This document shows positions 35,806-47,209 of a stretch of 64,000 nt of DNA, one piece after another (positions within the stretch are counted from its first letter, which is position 1; the number at the start of each line of letters is the position of its first letter). Source of the stretch: Quercus robur. Taxonomy: Eukaryota; Streptophyta; Magnoliopsida; Fagales; Fagaceae. The position numbers and the translations under genes are program-made. The notes beneath the pieces are model-generated. The model saw nothing but the letters and a program-made list of their open reading frames with translations. It was not told where the DNA came from and did no database searches. The stretch lies in NCBI RefSeq assembly GCF_932294415.1, contig NC_065536.1, forward strand, positions 6,520,974 to 6,584,973. The letters run 5' to 3'.

Positions 35806-37369
35806 GGCGAAAAACACATTTTGGTCCCTATATTTTCAGCCGATTTCTGTTTTAGTCCCTAAGTTTTTTTTTTACCGCTTTTAGTCCCTCTCCTGAAAAA
35901 CACTTCCATTTTAGTCCCTGCCGTTACATCAGAAATGGATATTGCAGACGTGGCAAACGGCAAAGTTAAATAATAATAAACTAATGTCCATGTGGCCTAA
36001 ATTAATAATAAAAAATATTTTTTAATGCCACATCAACATCTAAATTAAAAAAATTAATTTATTAATTTTAACTAAATAAAAAAAATTAAAAACAGAATTA
36101 AAAACTAAAAATCTTATGAATTGAGATCTAAGTGTGCCTTAAACAAGAACAACAAGAACACAAACCCAGATCCAAGAACACAAACCCAGAAATTATTTAA
36201 AAAAAAAAAAAAAAAACTAACCAAAGCCAGAAATTCCGATCTCAAAGCCAACCCACAACCACCAAAATAAAACCCACAACAACCCAGGCCAAGAAAATCA
36301 ACCCATAGCCACAAACCCACTAATCACTATTTGGCTTGATTTATCAAAACTAAGCATTAAACTCAATCGAACATCATACGATCTTGTTTCGAACTAAAAT
36401 TTAATTTAACTAATCAAATTGAACGCTACAAAAAAAAAAAAAAAAAAAAAAATCAATTCGAAGCAATCACAAAGAGCTACATAAAACGAACGATCCGATA
36501 ATCGAATTATCTAAATTTCATTATACCAACAAAAAAAAAATTCAATAAATATATGATTCGATCTAAATGAAGAAATGGTAAAAGTTAGTTAGGTTTAAAG
36601 AGAAAATTTACAAGAGAAAACGAGTGCTACGGCTGCGCCGAGGAAGCCGAAGAACGGTGCCGTTTCATCGCCGCTGAATGATGAACCCGAAGACATTGTT
36701 TTTTGGTTCTTGATCGGTGGTGGATCTGCAACGACGTCGTTCAAATCTCAGAGTTTCGGATCTCTCTCTCTCTCTCTCTGTGTTTTGATTCCGTATAGAA
36801 AAAAAAGGTGTGGACGAGTTTGCTTCAACTACTTTAATAAGCTATTTTGTATTTAGTGGGTTTGTGGCTGTGGGTTGATTTTCTTGGCCTGGGTTGTTGT
36901 GGGTTTTATTTTGGTGGTTGTGGGTTGGCTTTGAGATCGGAATTTCTGGCTTTGGTTAGTTTTTTTTTTTTTTTTAAATAATTTCTGGGTTTGTGTTCTT
37001 GGATCTGGGTTTGTATTCTTGTTGTTCTTGTTCAAGGCACACTTAGATCTCAATTCATAAGATTTTTAGTTTTTAATTCTGTTTTTAATTTTTTTTATTT
37101 AGTTAAAATTAATAAATTAATTTTTTTAATTTAGATGTTGATGTGGCATTAAAAAATATTTTTTATTATTAATTTAGGCCACGTGGACATTAGTTTATTA
37201 TTATTTAACTTTGCCGTTTGCCACGTCTGCAATATCCATTTCTGATGTAATGGCAGGGACTAAAATGGAAGCGTTTTTCAGGAGAGGGACTAAAAGTGGT
37301 AAAAAAAAAAACTTAGGGACTAAAACGGAAATCGGCTGAAAATGTAGGGACCAAAATGTGTTTTTCGCC
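35806..37369. mobile_element. Pack-MULE: 1564-bp Mutator-like element with captured gene piece
   Basis: Terminal inverted repeats of about 517 bp (35806-36323 and 36853-37369) begin GGCGAAAAACACATTTTGGT and its inverse. The element is flanked by the perfect 9-bp duplication TTGTTCTTT (35797-35805 and 37370-37378), the hallmark of Mutator-like elements. The paralogous unit 1 shows the empty site (ttgtcctttctat, near 31570). No transposase is present. The 529-bp interior is much less AT-rich in its right half and contains the first exon of a host V-ATPase proteolipid gene (separate entry). Long TIRs, 9-bp TSD and a cellular gene fragment together define a Pack-MULE. Confidence 0.95.
36612..36696 (-). 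pseudogene. VHA-c: Captured exon 1 of V-ATPase 16-kDa proteolipid (subunit c)
   Basis: Inside the Pack-MULE, ATG at 36696 reads [20 protein letters not shown] then AAVALVFSC, the N-terminus and start of transmembrane helix 1 of plant VHA-c. The exon stops at 36612 in front of gtaaat, a splice donor placed where the cysteine codon is split. Intronic-looking sequence then runs to 36324. Upstream (36697-36790) is leader-like, with a (CT)n run on the coding strand. The remaining three helices and the essential glutamate are absent, so no functional subunit is encoded. The frame of the captured exon is open, and one substitution (V in A-A-A-A-L) differs from the usual plant sequence. Transcription from TIR sequences could make an antisense or chimeric RNA; that is inference. 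Confidence 0.9.
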
Positions 37370-37378
37370 TTGTTCTTT

Positions 37379-38570
37379 CTATAATAAGCTAATGGGAAAG
37401 CATTGGTAATACTACTTAAAATCAGATATATGCTTAAGACAGTATTCAAATGCAATGTATGTCTACAGTGAATTTTATAGAATTGGGTTCATCCTTTCAT
37501 GGTTAAGATTTATAGAAGTGAATATGCATGTGGATTGTGCAACTGTGCATGACAACTACCTGTACACTACATACATCAAAATGGTCACAAATAGGTAAAT
37601 ATGCTTCTGAACTCATTGGATAGAGAAACAACTTTCCCAACTTAAGATAGAGAAACAATCCTCAAATATCACATGCTTTCTGAAAGGATTGATTTGATAT
37701 GTAATGACTAAAATGTCAGTTAATTAAGAGTTGCAGTGGGTAACATTGCCTAGCATCTTATCAACAAGACCCCAATATCAGTACCAAATCTGGCCTATAC
37801 ATGATGAGAATTACCAAACAAAATATACTAGATTCCAGAAAAATCCTGTGTAACATGGCAACATATCACAATACATATATCTTGAGAAGAAATGCCAGTG
37901 CCACCAATAAATAGTTCTTGATCTTGATCTATTGCCCATACAACAAAAGGGTTCAATTTACAAGTACAACTCCTAAAACAAAGTAATATATCTCTTCTAT
38001 GCTGCAACAACAAATTGCTCCAAATCAAACAATCACTTGGAACAGTACTTAGCCTAACTATGAACTCTATCAATAAAACATGAGAAAGAAACATCATAGG
38101 AAAAGCTTCAGGATATATATGGTCTTTTAAAAGACAAAATATAGGAGTAGAGAAGGAAATACTAATCACAGAATCATTAGTAAAATAAAACATAAAATTA
38201 CATAAGATCAAATCTAATTGGGAAGTTTAAAATGCATGAATGAATGACTATTTGTTAAATTCAGAGTTTTTACTCCTAGAGCTACAGTTTTGACTATAGG
38301 ATGATTGCAAAAATATGTAAAACTAAACTAATAATGTAAGTAATGTCAAGAATAAAATGGAAAGATGACTCGTTTGGATAAAAACAGAAATTCACACTAA
38401 CAATCTCAACATAATGTTATAAAAGGTAATGGAGACCCATTTTTGACAGCCGTAATAATACATTTAATTCAGCAATAAAGAACTAATGCTCAACTAAAAA
38501 GGAAAATATTAGAATTAAAAACAGATTTTTCCTTTCTATAAACAATAATTGTGGATATAGAAATTACATG
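37379..38570. repeat. Spacer of duplication unit 2, right part
   Basis: Matches about 31570-33200 of unit 1. The 127-codon frame at 37828-38211 (-) has a weakly protein-like stretch (DQELFIGGTGISSQDI) also visible in unit 1 at about 32420-32460, but stops break the frame there and I do not recognise a family. Confidence 0.6.
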
Positions 38571-38574
38571 GGAC

Positions 38575-40170
38575 TCATTGATAGATCAAATCTTTGCAAG
38601 GAAGACTACATGTGTGACATGGAGGGTGATCTTTAGTTTCCTTAATAAAAGAAAGGGGGTGTCAGTGACAATAAAATGTTTAAGAGCTTTCTTACTTCTT
38701 ATTTGGATATTCCCCGAGAATACATTTGGGATGTGTAGGATAAGTGCAATCTGCACAGTAGTAAAACCAATGGTTTGGGTTTCGTTCTTCTTCACAAATA
38801 TCACAATAATATTCACCAGAGTCATCTTCAGCAGCATAACTGAGAGTAAAGGGATGCTCATGTTGTTTGTACCTTGTGGTTTGTGGTAGTGTCGCACATT
38901 TATAGTCAAGTGCAAATTCACAACTGGTACAACGGAATACTTGATTTCTTCTATCACCACAATTACTGCAACTCTGTTCAAAGCTTGTGTAGGAGAGGAT
39001 GAGTTGGTGCTTATGACCTTTGTGGGTAAGGATTTCTGGGACCAAACTACATTGAACATTAAGTTTAAACCTGCATGGGTAACAAATGTAGACGAAGCCA
39101 TTTGTTCTCTAGCCACAGGCCTTACACATAACTGATGACTTTTGAAGGGTGAGCGGGTGTTGATTTAGTGGGTGTTTCATTTTCATTGGTAAATTAGCAC
39201 AAGATTTATGAAGAAAGAAGCTACACTTGGCACAACTGTAAAAATGAGGGAGAATAGCTCTTACGCACCCATCACATTTTTCTTCATTATTGTGAACCTC
39301 CTTCTCAGTAAGCTTTAAGTCATGCTCATGACTAAAATATTCAATTTCTATGGCTATTTCAATTCTGTCCTCTCCTACTTCAATTTTTTTAACTTTGTAA
39401 GTTGCCACTGACTCAACAGATTGATCGAACTCTGCATCTTCGTTCTCCCCATCTTTAAGTTTCAGCAAATTTATGTCCTTCCTGTTTCTTCGGTGTGTAG
39501 CACAATTGAGGTGGGCAACGAAATCGCATTTGGATCAATAGTAAAGCCCATAGCATGTGTCCACTTTTTGAATACATAGTAGACAAAATTGGGAGTCAGA
39601 TTCATGGAGTTCAAGAGAAGAATGGGTGATGTGGAGAGGGTGCTTGTGACGTACAACTTTGAGTCTACGTGGGAAATAAGCACACCTTCCATGAATTGAG
39701 AAACCGCATGGATTACACAGATAGGGCATACATTTGCCTTCTTTGCCACAAAAATTGCAAGTGAATGTGATCCAATTACAAAAGAGTGTCAATGGATGGT
39801 CGTGGAATTCAGCTTCCAAGGTGGGTAGTAAAGAAGCACATCTGATGTGAAGGTTGAAGTCGCAACGGTAACACTAATAAGTGTATTCATCATGAGATTC
39901 TTTACAGACTTGGCATTTGATCTTTTCTTTCTCAGGATAATCCACGTATTCGTCAAAGAGAATAAGAGGATGGGTTGGGTGCAAGGGATGGTGCAACCCA
40001 AGGGGTAGTTCCGCACATGATTTGTGATGCTTGTAATCATCGCATTCTTTACAACTGTAGCTAGGACCCAATATTAGTTCGTTGCATCCATAACAAGAAT
40101 AACCTCTTCTGTCGTCTTGATTGAAGACCAAGGGATGCTCCGGATGAGAAAAATGTTGAAGCAGGTCCAT
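38575..40170 (-). pseudogene. DC1 domain protein gene with six in-frame stops
   Basis: From ATG at 40170 (MDLLQHFSHPEHPLVF, the usual DC1 start) one frame runs to TGA at 38575-38577, 532 codons, without an indel. It encodes successive C1-like zinc domains: YSCYGCNELILGPSYSCKEC / HKSCAELPLGLHHPLHPTHP; CDFNLHIRC; FTCNFCGKEGKCMPYLCNPC; EKCDGCVRAILPHFYSCAKC; SCSNCGDRRNQVFRCTSCEF; EYYCDICEEERNPNHWFYYC; and PPCHTCSLPCKDLI at the end. The frame is broken by TAG 39874, TGA 39535, TAG 39109 and three more (TAA 38692, then two within about 40 nt). A longer start at 40215 is open but atypical. DC1 proteins bind zinc/lipids and are linked to defence and hormone responses (family knowledge). Almost certainly a pseudogene, unless the stops are sequencing artefacts. 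Confidence 0.9.
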
Positions 40171-40293
40171 CAGATCTTGTATGACATGCACAGTCACAGA
40201 CAAAATAACATCCAATTTGTTTAGAGAAAAAAGAAATACGTGACTTATTGATACAACAGGGGCTAGTACATTGAATCAAAATTTGTATCATAT

Positions 40294-40298
<5 letters not shown>

Positions 40299-40344
<46 letters not shown>
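40299..40344. repeat. (AG)n microsatellite upstream of the DC1 pseudogene
   Basis: About 23 AG units, i.e. (CT)n in the leader region on the minus strand, a common position for CT repeats in plant 5' leaders. Confidence 0.9.
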
Positions 40345-40347
<3 letters not shown>

Positions 40348-40833
40348 TATAAAAATCCAACAATACCAATTAGATTTAAAGAATATCGCACTTCTCCCGC
40401 TAAGCTTATAAATGATGATGATGGTCACTGGTTGGGGTTGTTCAATTTGGACCGATTTTGAATGTTTAGTTGTAAGATTGAGGAGTTGGCGATTCTAAGC
40501 AAAATGGGGGATGGATGCAGATGCAGTGTGTGTGTATTTTCAATTTGTGGGTGTGAGTGAGTAAAGAGTGAAAGAGTGACAAATACATCTAAACAAAATC
40601 TTGCACATCAGGTGTTTGAGTTTGTTTGGGTCTAACAAGTAAGGTGGCGCAATTTTTTGGACTGAAAATTGGAAAGTAATTTATGTTGGGTGATATATGG
40701 AGTTAGTGCTTTGGTATACCTAAATTAATTATTATAAAAACATATTGTATCATTGGTTTTTTTTTTTTTTTTTTTTATTTAAAGGAGGAAGCCAAGCCAA
40801 GATTAGAAAGTTAAAAATATTGAGATAGATAGC

Positions 40834-40873
<40 letters not shown>

Positions 40874-41650
40874 AAATACTTGTGTAACTTTTGCCCAATA
40901 ATGTCAACTTTCTATAGGATAAAATTAATGTTTGATAGGGATCTAGTTCTTCAAGTTAGATTTTGGGTAAGTTTTACAAAACTTTTTTTCCTTCATAATA
41001 ATGATTTGCTAAACCCACTATTGAATTATATTTCTTTTCTACAATCATCATTGTCAGTAAAATATTTAGATGATCTATCATTCTTCTCAAATATCAAGAT
41101 AATTGGGCATTAAAAACTCACTCATTTATGAAGAGCTCTTATACTCTTTTTTTTCTTTTTCTTTTTTTTATTTTTTTTATTTTTTGTATTCTAAAATATA
41201 CTAATTGAATAACCTTATAGATTTAACAATAAATAGAAACCCATTGTAGTGTAATTTTGTATGTGATTAGCCCATAATAGATATTTGATACAGTTGTTTG
41301 TAAAAAAAAATATAAATAAAAAGATTGATTAAATTTGTGAACTAATGCAAATTATCTCACCTTTAATATGAAACAAAATGAATATTTGACAGAAATTAGG
41401 TTCAAGTTAGACTTTGGGTGGCTTTTACAAAAGTTCTATTGTTCAATACTTTTTTTTTTTGGATACATGAGAATGGTTTGCTAAAGCTACTGCTGGAAAA
41501 AAATTCCTTTCCAACCATTATTATACTAACCAAATATTAAGGTGATCTATTATTCTTTTTTAATACCAATGTGATTGGGCATTAGCAACTTACTTACTCT
41601 TTAGCTTTTTGTTTTTGTGTTCTCAAATATACTAAAGGACTAACCTTATA
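40345..41650. other. AT-rich spacer with a diverged local duplication
   Basis: The block at about 40930-41140 ('ttcaagttagattttggg...acaaaac...gctaaacccact') recurs diverged at about 41395-41600. Long T-runs lie at 40760-40777 and 40837-40868. The 77-codon frame 40880-41113 falls in this repeat and is not preserved in the second copy, so no gene is called. Confidence 0.6.
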
Positions 41651-41654
41651 GATT

Positions 41655-41870
41655 TAACATTAGGGAAAAACTTAGGTATAATACCCTAAGTGCAATTCAT
41701 TAGGTTCCCTAATTAAATTCAAGTACATGGTTGTATTAACCAATAAAATACAATCAGTTATTATAATTTCCAACGACAATTAAATTCAATGCATTGATGC
41801 GTTTGAATTTAATTGAGGAATTTAATATACAACACCTAAGGTACTATATATAAGTTTTACCCTTAATAAT
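41655..41870. mobile_element. MITE-like element with imperfect TIRs
   Basis: The left end 'tagggaaaaacttaggta' pairs with the inverted right end ('cctaaggtactatatataagttttacccttaa'), and internal 'cctaattaaattcaa' pairs with 'ttgaatttaattgagg'. The element is about 215 bp with no coding capacity. A partial relative lies at about 63720-63775. Confidence 0.6.
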
Positions 41871-44800
41871 TAATGACAATTGATTATTTTGAAATTTTGA
41901 GTGTAAGTAAACTATAATTGATATCAAATAAATACATGGATTAAAGAAAAATGGTGATTTATAAAAAGTAATTGAGTGATATAACTTTAATCAAAGCTAC
42001 AAAAAAATTTAACATGTACCAAACAATTTAGTAGTAATATATCTCAAAAGATATGATATTAATTTAAGTGCAATAAAAGTTTACTACATTTAACATCTAT
42101 ATGACAAATTTTAAGATAGCAAAAAAACCTATTTATGAATAGCAATAGAAAAACACATATAAGAACAAATTTGTTGAAGCAATTAATGATACTTACGGCA
42201 AGAAGAATCCAATTTTGGCTTCAAAACACATCTAGGCAAGCCTCCAAGTTAGCCTTAAATTTCAATTTTGTTATAACTAAGTAAATATGGAATTCATTTG
42301 CAACTTCCACTATATATAGCATTGTTATCAATCGTACCAAATAAGAAATGCATTATTTATCTCAAAAGAATCTCAAAAGAAAACAAAACAAGGAAAGAAC
42401 AAAATAAGGAAATAAGCAAGGTATTATTCTTGCTTGCCATAATTTAAAAAAAAAATGAATATTTTAAACTTGAAACTTATCTTTCATGTGTCCAAATCTA
42501 TTAAAAAACATCGTCTATAAAATTGTCAATCTTTATATGCTCAAACTTTACTAATAGACTAGTATGTAGTCCCATGCATATGCACGATTATAATTAAAAA
42601 AAAAATCATAATTATACAATGCAAATTAATTTTTTTTAGAAGAAGTTCAAATTATACAAGCTTACACTTTTTTTAAACCATACATTTCTAAAATATGTAA
42701 TGGTTTCTCATTATATATATGATTTACAATTTAATTGGTTTTAGACTCTTTAGTTTTTGCTCACAATAATTCACTTGCTACAAAAATTAAAAATTTAGAT
42801 GGAGACGTGGCAAAAAATTGGACTTCAATTGAAATCCAATTTAAAATCTAATTGGATTTTGACTCTTCAATTTTTACACTCAATAATTCACTTAGTACTA
42901 AATTAAAAATTAAATGAAACACGTGGCACAAAATTGAGAATTGTGAATCATGCTTTGCCAACCTTCCATTTGCATTGAGCCACCAAATCATGACAAAACA
43001 TGTAAATATATAATTTTAAGAATTTTCCTTTATCTCAGCATACGATGCAATAGATAACATAACATAATTTTCATTCATTCTAATTATCTTGTGCCTTTAG
43101 TGCAAGATAACTTTCACTTGCTCTAAAGAAGCTGTTTAGTTCCCAGGGTTCACTAGCACACTAATGGCATCTTAATAAAAATCCGGTAATAATAAGATAG
43201 TAATTGAGTGATCATAGATTAATGTTAATTGTAGCATATTTTTAATGGATTTGGCTTACCTCTAGTACTTTTTAACTAGACATGTCCTTTTATTTAAATA
43301 TATAATGGTAAGTGGTAGTGAGTTTTAATTTCCAAATTTTATTTAGTTAGTGGTTGATGTGACAGTCTCTTATTAAAACAAAAAGAGATTCCAATTAAAA
43401 AGTATTGAAGATAAACTACACCCATTTTTATCTATATTATTTACATAATCATTCCCATTTTAAGTTATTATTAGTTAATTTAACTTGTTTCTTTCAGAAA
43501 AATGTAGTTCTGTTTAACACTTTTGCTTCAAAACATTTTAAGTTATTATTTACGTTTATTTGAAGTTATACTTTAACTTGCCCCCACCCCCCCACCCCCC
43601 CCCCCCCCACCCCCCCCCGCGGGCTTTCCCTCTTTCCATTTTCTTTCTTTTTGAAAAACTCAAGTATAAGACTGATGTGTTAGAAAAATAAAAAAGAAAC
43701 AGGATTACCTTCATTATATGATGCTCTTTCATGAAATTATAATACCACAATTATTCATTTATTTAAAAACACCAAAAAAAGAAAGGCAAAAGGGAAAAAG
43801 AAAAAGAAGAAGGAATCTATGGTCTATAAGAAATCTTATGATATTTCTTCGATTCTTAATATTCTTTTATAACAATCAAGAAAATAAGAAACAACATCAA
43901 CACAAAGATACTTTAAAGAAATGGACTTCTTTTTCGTTACATAAAATCGATTCAATCAAATTTAAAAATTATGTGTACTTTGTTTTTTTGAAGAAGTATA
44001 TTGTTCTTTCTTTTGTAAAGGGGTTTGCATAATTCATATGCCAAGTAAAGCGTAAAGAGATTCAACATCCTTATCTATAATAATAATTAATAAAGTTTAT
44101 TGTTTTCAAAGGATTGAGAAGGACACTAGTTTTCTTTATGTAGAATCAACTCAATGAAATTTAAAAATTATATGTATATTGTGTTTGTTTGAAGACATAT
44201 ATTGTTCTTTCTTTTGTAAAGGGGTTTGCATAATTCAAATGCCAAGCAAAGCATAAAGAGATTCAACGTCCTTATCTGTAATAATAATTTTTTTAAAAGT
44301 ATATTGTTTTTAAAGGATCGAGAAGAAGGGCAATTAGGTATTTTCACGTTGTGCTATATTTTTTCATCCAAGTTAACGACAAACTTGATGTCGAGGTGCA
44401 AAGTGTAACCAGGATCATAGTTTTAAGTGCAAAACATGCATTTGAAAAGTTTTGAGTGCAACATGTAATAAAAATATATAGTTCAAGGTGATAAAGTGTA
44501 ATTTCCCCTTTAAAAAAAGTTGGTTAATGTCCATTGAATTGGCATACACAACCTAAGAATCAATTGAAGTTAAGTGCATGTAAGTGTAACTACTCAATCA
44601 AATTTTTTTCTTTTTTTTTTTACTTTGCTTTTTTTTTATTGTTCTTTTCTTTTGTAAGAGGGTTTGCATAATTCTAATGCCGAGCAAAGCATAAAGATTT
44701 TTAATGTCCTTTTCTCAAAGGGGGAAAAAGCAATGAGAAGTGTATACATAGTTCAAGAGCACGCTCATTCTTCAACTGCAGAGAGACGTTTGAGAATTGT

Positions 44801-45330
44801 TTTACAATTTGATTTAGTGTGAATGCTTCATGAAAGAGGAAATGATACCAAAAGGAAAAGTTCCATGTAATTCAACCATCTTAGTGAAACAAGTTGATAC
44901 CAAGGATAAAGTTGAGGCTATAGACCATTATTGATATTGATTGAATAACTTAAGCGGCTAAAGAGTGAGAACTGAGAAGAATCATACAAATATTAAAGAA
45001 AGAGTTACGTACTTACATTAGTTGCATAGGGCATGATTTCATGTCTTTTAGTCAAAATATTAAAGAGCAACTATGCTCAACTTTACTCAGCTAAACCTAA
45101 CCAATTAAAATGGGGTGGCTCTAAAAATCTTAATCAACTAGCCGAGGTTATACAACCAAATTCATTTATTTTAGATGAGGTGAGTCAAGAAACACGAATC
45201 ATGATAAGCTAATCAAATGCACACATTGATTGATTATCTACCAAGTATGCTAAGTAGGCAACACCGCTTAGAAGTTCAACCAGTTCTTAAATCACCAACT
45301 AGCTAAAAATCAAACCATCCAATTACATTG
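41871..45330. other. AT-rich spacer with several local repeats
   Basis: No gene is seen. A ~130-bp segment with 'ttcacttgctac...acgtggca.aaaattg' is duplicated at about 42715-42960. The motif 'ttctttcttttgtaaaggggtttgcataatt' occurs at about 44005, 44210 and (diverged) 44645, each followed by 'gccaa/gagcaaagc.taaag'. Small open frames in these repeats (43718-44032, 44226-44408) are not credible proteins. Confidence 0.55.
43578..43622 (-). other. C-rich run (G-quadruplex potential on minus strand)
   Basis: Runs of 5 to 14 C separated by single A, ending in CGCGGG. The minus strand would carry at least four G-tracts with one-base spacers. No gene is associated with it. Confidence 0.75.
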
Positions 45331-45334
45331 AGAG

Positions 45335-45965
45335 ATTATCATACCAAACCCAGAAGATTAAGAAATATATGAGTGGTTTGTAAATCAAAATGGCTTTCCC
45401 TTCCCATCTTGATCCAAGTTATAGAGATTAAACCTCTTATTTGGAGCATATCCTTTTTATATGTCATGTGTCTAAACAAACTCAGCCAAAACCCCATATA
45501 TGTTTCCAGATTGCGCATGCATTTTGCCCCCAACAACAAAGCTTAGGATTTTCTTTTCAATCTCAATCCAACACATACCTGTTTCTTTTGCCACCCCCTT
45601 CTCCCTCGTGCTCTTAATAGTCTTTTCTCTCTCAGCTTTCTTTGAGCAATGTTAGAACCACAAACAATCACACAACTTTTGCTACAATTCGCCATGTAGC
45701 GAGTTATGAGTGGTGGAGGTGTAGACACACATGGTTGCCCCACTTTTTCTTCACTACTTACAACTTGTCACGTGATGAGTTGTGATAAAAGCTGTGTAAT
45801 TGATTGTGGTCCTAGCATTTTTCGCTTCCAGGTGCTACCAAAATCAACTGATCTGTAGAATATTTTCTGATTTTGAATCACCATTTTTGCTACAAGCACC
45901 AAGCAATGCTTGCCAAACATCCATACCAGGGATTTCTGGTGATCCATCAATAAACCTTTTTGCTT
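45335..45965 (-). pseudogene. Pentatricopeptide repeat (PLS-type PPR) pseudogene, C-terminal E-motif part
   Basis: Reading across frames on the minus strand gives AKRFIDGSPEIPGMDVWQAL then LGACSKNGDSKS (45950-45855), the usual last PPR-repeat segment. After frameshifts come INYTAFIT (about 45800), KLREKRLLRARG (about 45625) and IEIEKKILSFVVGGKMHAQS / GNIYGVLAEFV (45570-45465), the E-motif pattern 'IE....F..G...H', then KGYAPNKRFNLYNLDQDGKG. At least three frameshifts and several stops make it non-functional. The N-terminal repeats are missing upstream of about 45965. PLS-type PPR proteins normally act in organelle RNA editing (family knowledge). Confidence 0.78.
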
Positions 45966-46255
45966 AAGTAACTAGACATGGTAACGTTTTGTGTCATCAA
46001 TAAAAATTTAGAGTATTACCTATCACATCAACTTACCCATTCAACAAGATCTTTATTTCTCCATTTAAAAAAAAAAAAGAAAAGATCTTTATTTCTTGTT
46101 CTTCCTTTATTGATTACAATAGTCAAAAGACTCAAATATTACTTTACTAAAAAGACAAAACTGAAAGGGCAAATTATAACTTACCCACCTTTAATTTGGC
46201 CAAAATATAAGTTGTTTACCTGTTGTTTTAAGAGCAAAGTCCAACAAGCCAATGA

Positions 46256-46426
46256 TTTTTTTTTTTTTTTTTTTAAGAGAGTTTTAACATATGGCGTCCG
46301 TTTCTGATAATAGTTTTTTATTATCAGACCAAAACACCAATCGATTTTTGGTATAGGCGGGGATTGAATCCTAGATCTCTTATTCAACCTTCAAAAACTT
46401 TACCAATTGAGCTAATTAGAACCCAC
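46256..46426 (-). mobile_element. tRNA-derived SINE (family also at 63.5 kb)
   Basis: On the minus strand it starts near 46426 with 'tagctcaattggtaaag' (A box) and 'ggattcaatcccc' (B box), continues with 'ataataaaaaactattatcag', and ends in a poly(A) tail (T-run 46256-46274). The sequence and box order match 63519-63704. It is a SINE rather than a tRNA gene because the tRNA fold does not continue. Confidence 0.82.
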
Positions 46427-46892
46427 GATTCAATATGGTTTTCGGTGACGGTGCTATTATTTGAGAGTCCCTGTGCCAGTGCAAAGATTTAAACAAGCAT
46501 TGTTCACCACCATTGTTATACACAAATAAAAAATAATCGAATATTTTTTTCAGCTTAAGGAGCAACTACTAACACTCTTTTAAAAAAAATACAAATCAAG
46601 AATAAAAATAAATAAATAAAGAGACATTACATATACATAGGCCAATGGAACTTTCAGCTTTTCATTGACTTCCTGATTGACTTAATGGATGAGTTGATGA
46701 AACTGTTACCAACAGCAAGATCTCTATCAAAATCATCATCACCATTTACCGAATAACATATGTTCATTCTGTAATTTCAATCTCATATCTCTCGATTAAA
46801 TATGCAATTAACATAACTTGTTAGGCTACAGTCTCATGAGTCATGACCAATATCCAAAAGATATTAGATAAAAAATAAATAAATAAAAGGGG

Positions 46893-46938
46893 ACTTCAAG
46901 AATTATTTGCGGTGGCACTCTCAAATAATTCTTGAAGT
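46893..46938. repeat. Perfect 17-bp inverted repeat with 12-nt loop
   Basis: acttcaagaattatttg (46893-46909) pairs exactly with caaataattcttgaagt (46922-46938), with loop cggtggcactct. It is not linked to a gene; it could be a small transposon end or a chance hairpin. Confidence 0.75.
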
Positions 46939-47029
46939 TCAAAATATGTCCTACAATCCTATTATATTGGAATTATTCAATTAAAATTTAATATTTATTT
47001 GCCATATGGCTATATGGTTAGAAATTTCT

Positions 47030-47101
47030 GGTGTACGATGCACTGATCAATTGCTTGTTTGCCGAGGTGTACGATGCACTGATCAATTGCTTGTTTGCCG
47101 A
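47030..47101 (+). repeat. Perfect 36-bp tandem duplication
   Basis: The 36-bp unit beginning ggtgtacgatgcactgatca is present twice without a mismatch, doubling the 12 codons GVRCTDQLLVCR in a 66-codon open frame (47006-47206). The frame has no recognised homology and is not called as a gene. Confidence 0.9.
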
Positions 47102-47209
47102 AATGGGAGGTTTGGCTATAGTGGGTGCTCTTTAGTAAATGAGTATAGTTTGCAAGTTATTGAAAATGGCAGTGTGCCCTTTATTTTCCTAAAAAAAAAA
47201 AATTGAAAA

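Noticed and set aside
37828..38211. 127-codon minus-strand frame with a protein-like stretch (DQELFIGGTGISSQDI)
   Set aside because: The same region in duplication unit 1 (about 32360-32700) is interrupted by stops, there is no recognised domain, and no exon partners were found.
38586..39116. 176-codon minus-strand frame as a separate protein
   Set aside because: It is a shadow frame across the DC1 pseudogene; the Cys/His pattern lies in the other frame.
43990..44700. Three spaced repeats considered as a CRISPR-like array
   Set aside because: Plant nuclear DNA, diverged copies, irregular spacing and no spacer structure; simple local duplication.
46256..46426. tRNA gene on the minus strand
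   Set aside because: A- and B-box-like sequences are present but no acceptor stem or cloverleaf can be completed, and a poly(A) tail follows; it is a SINE.
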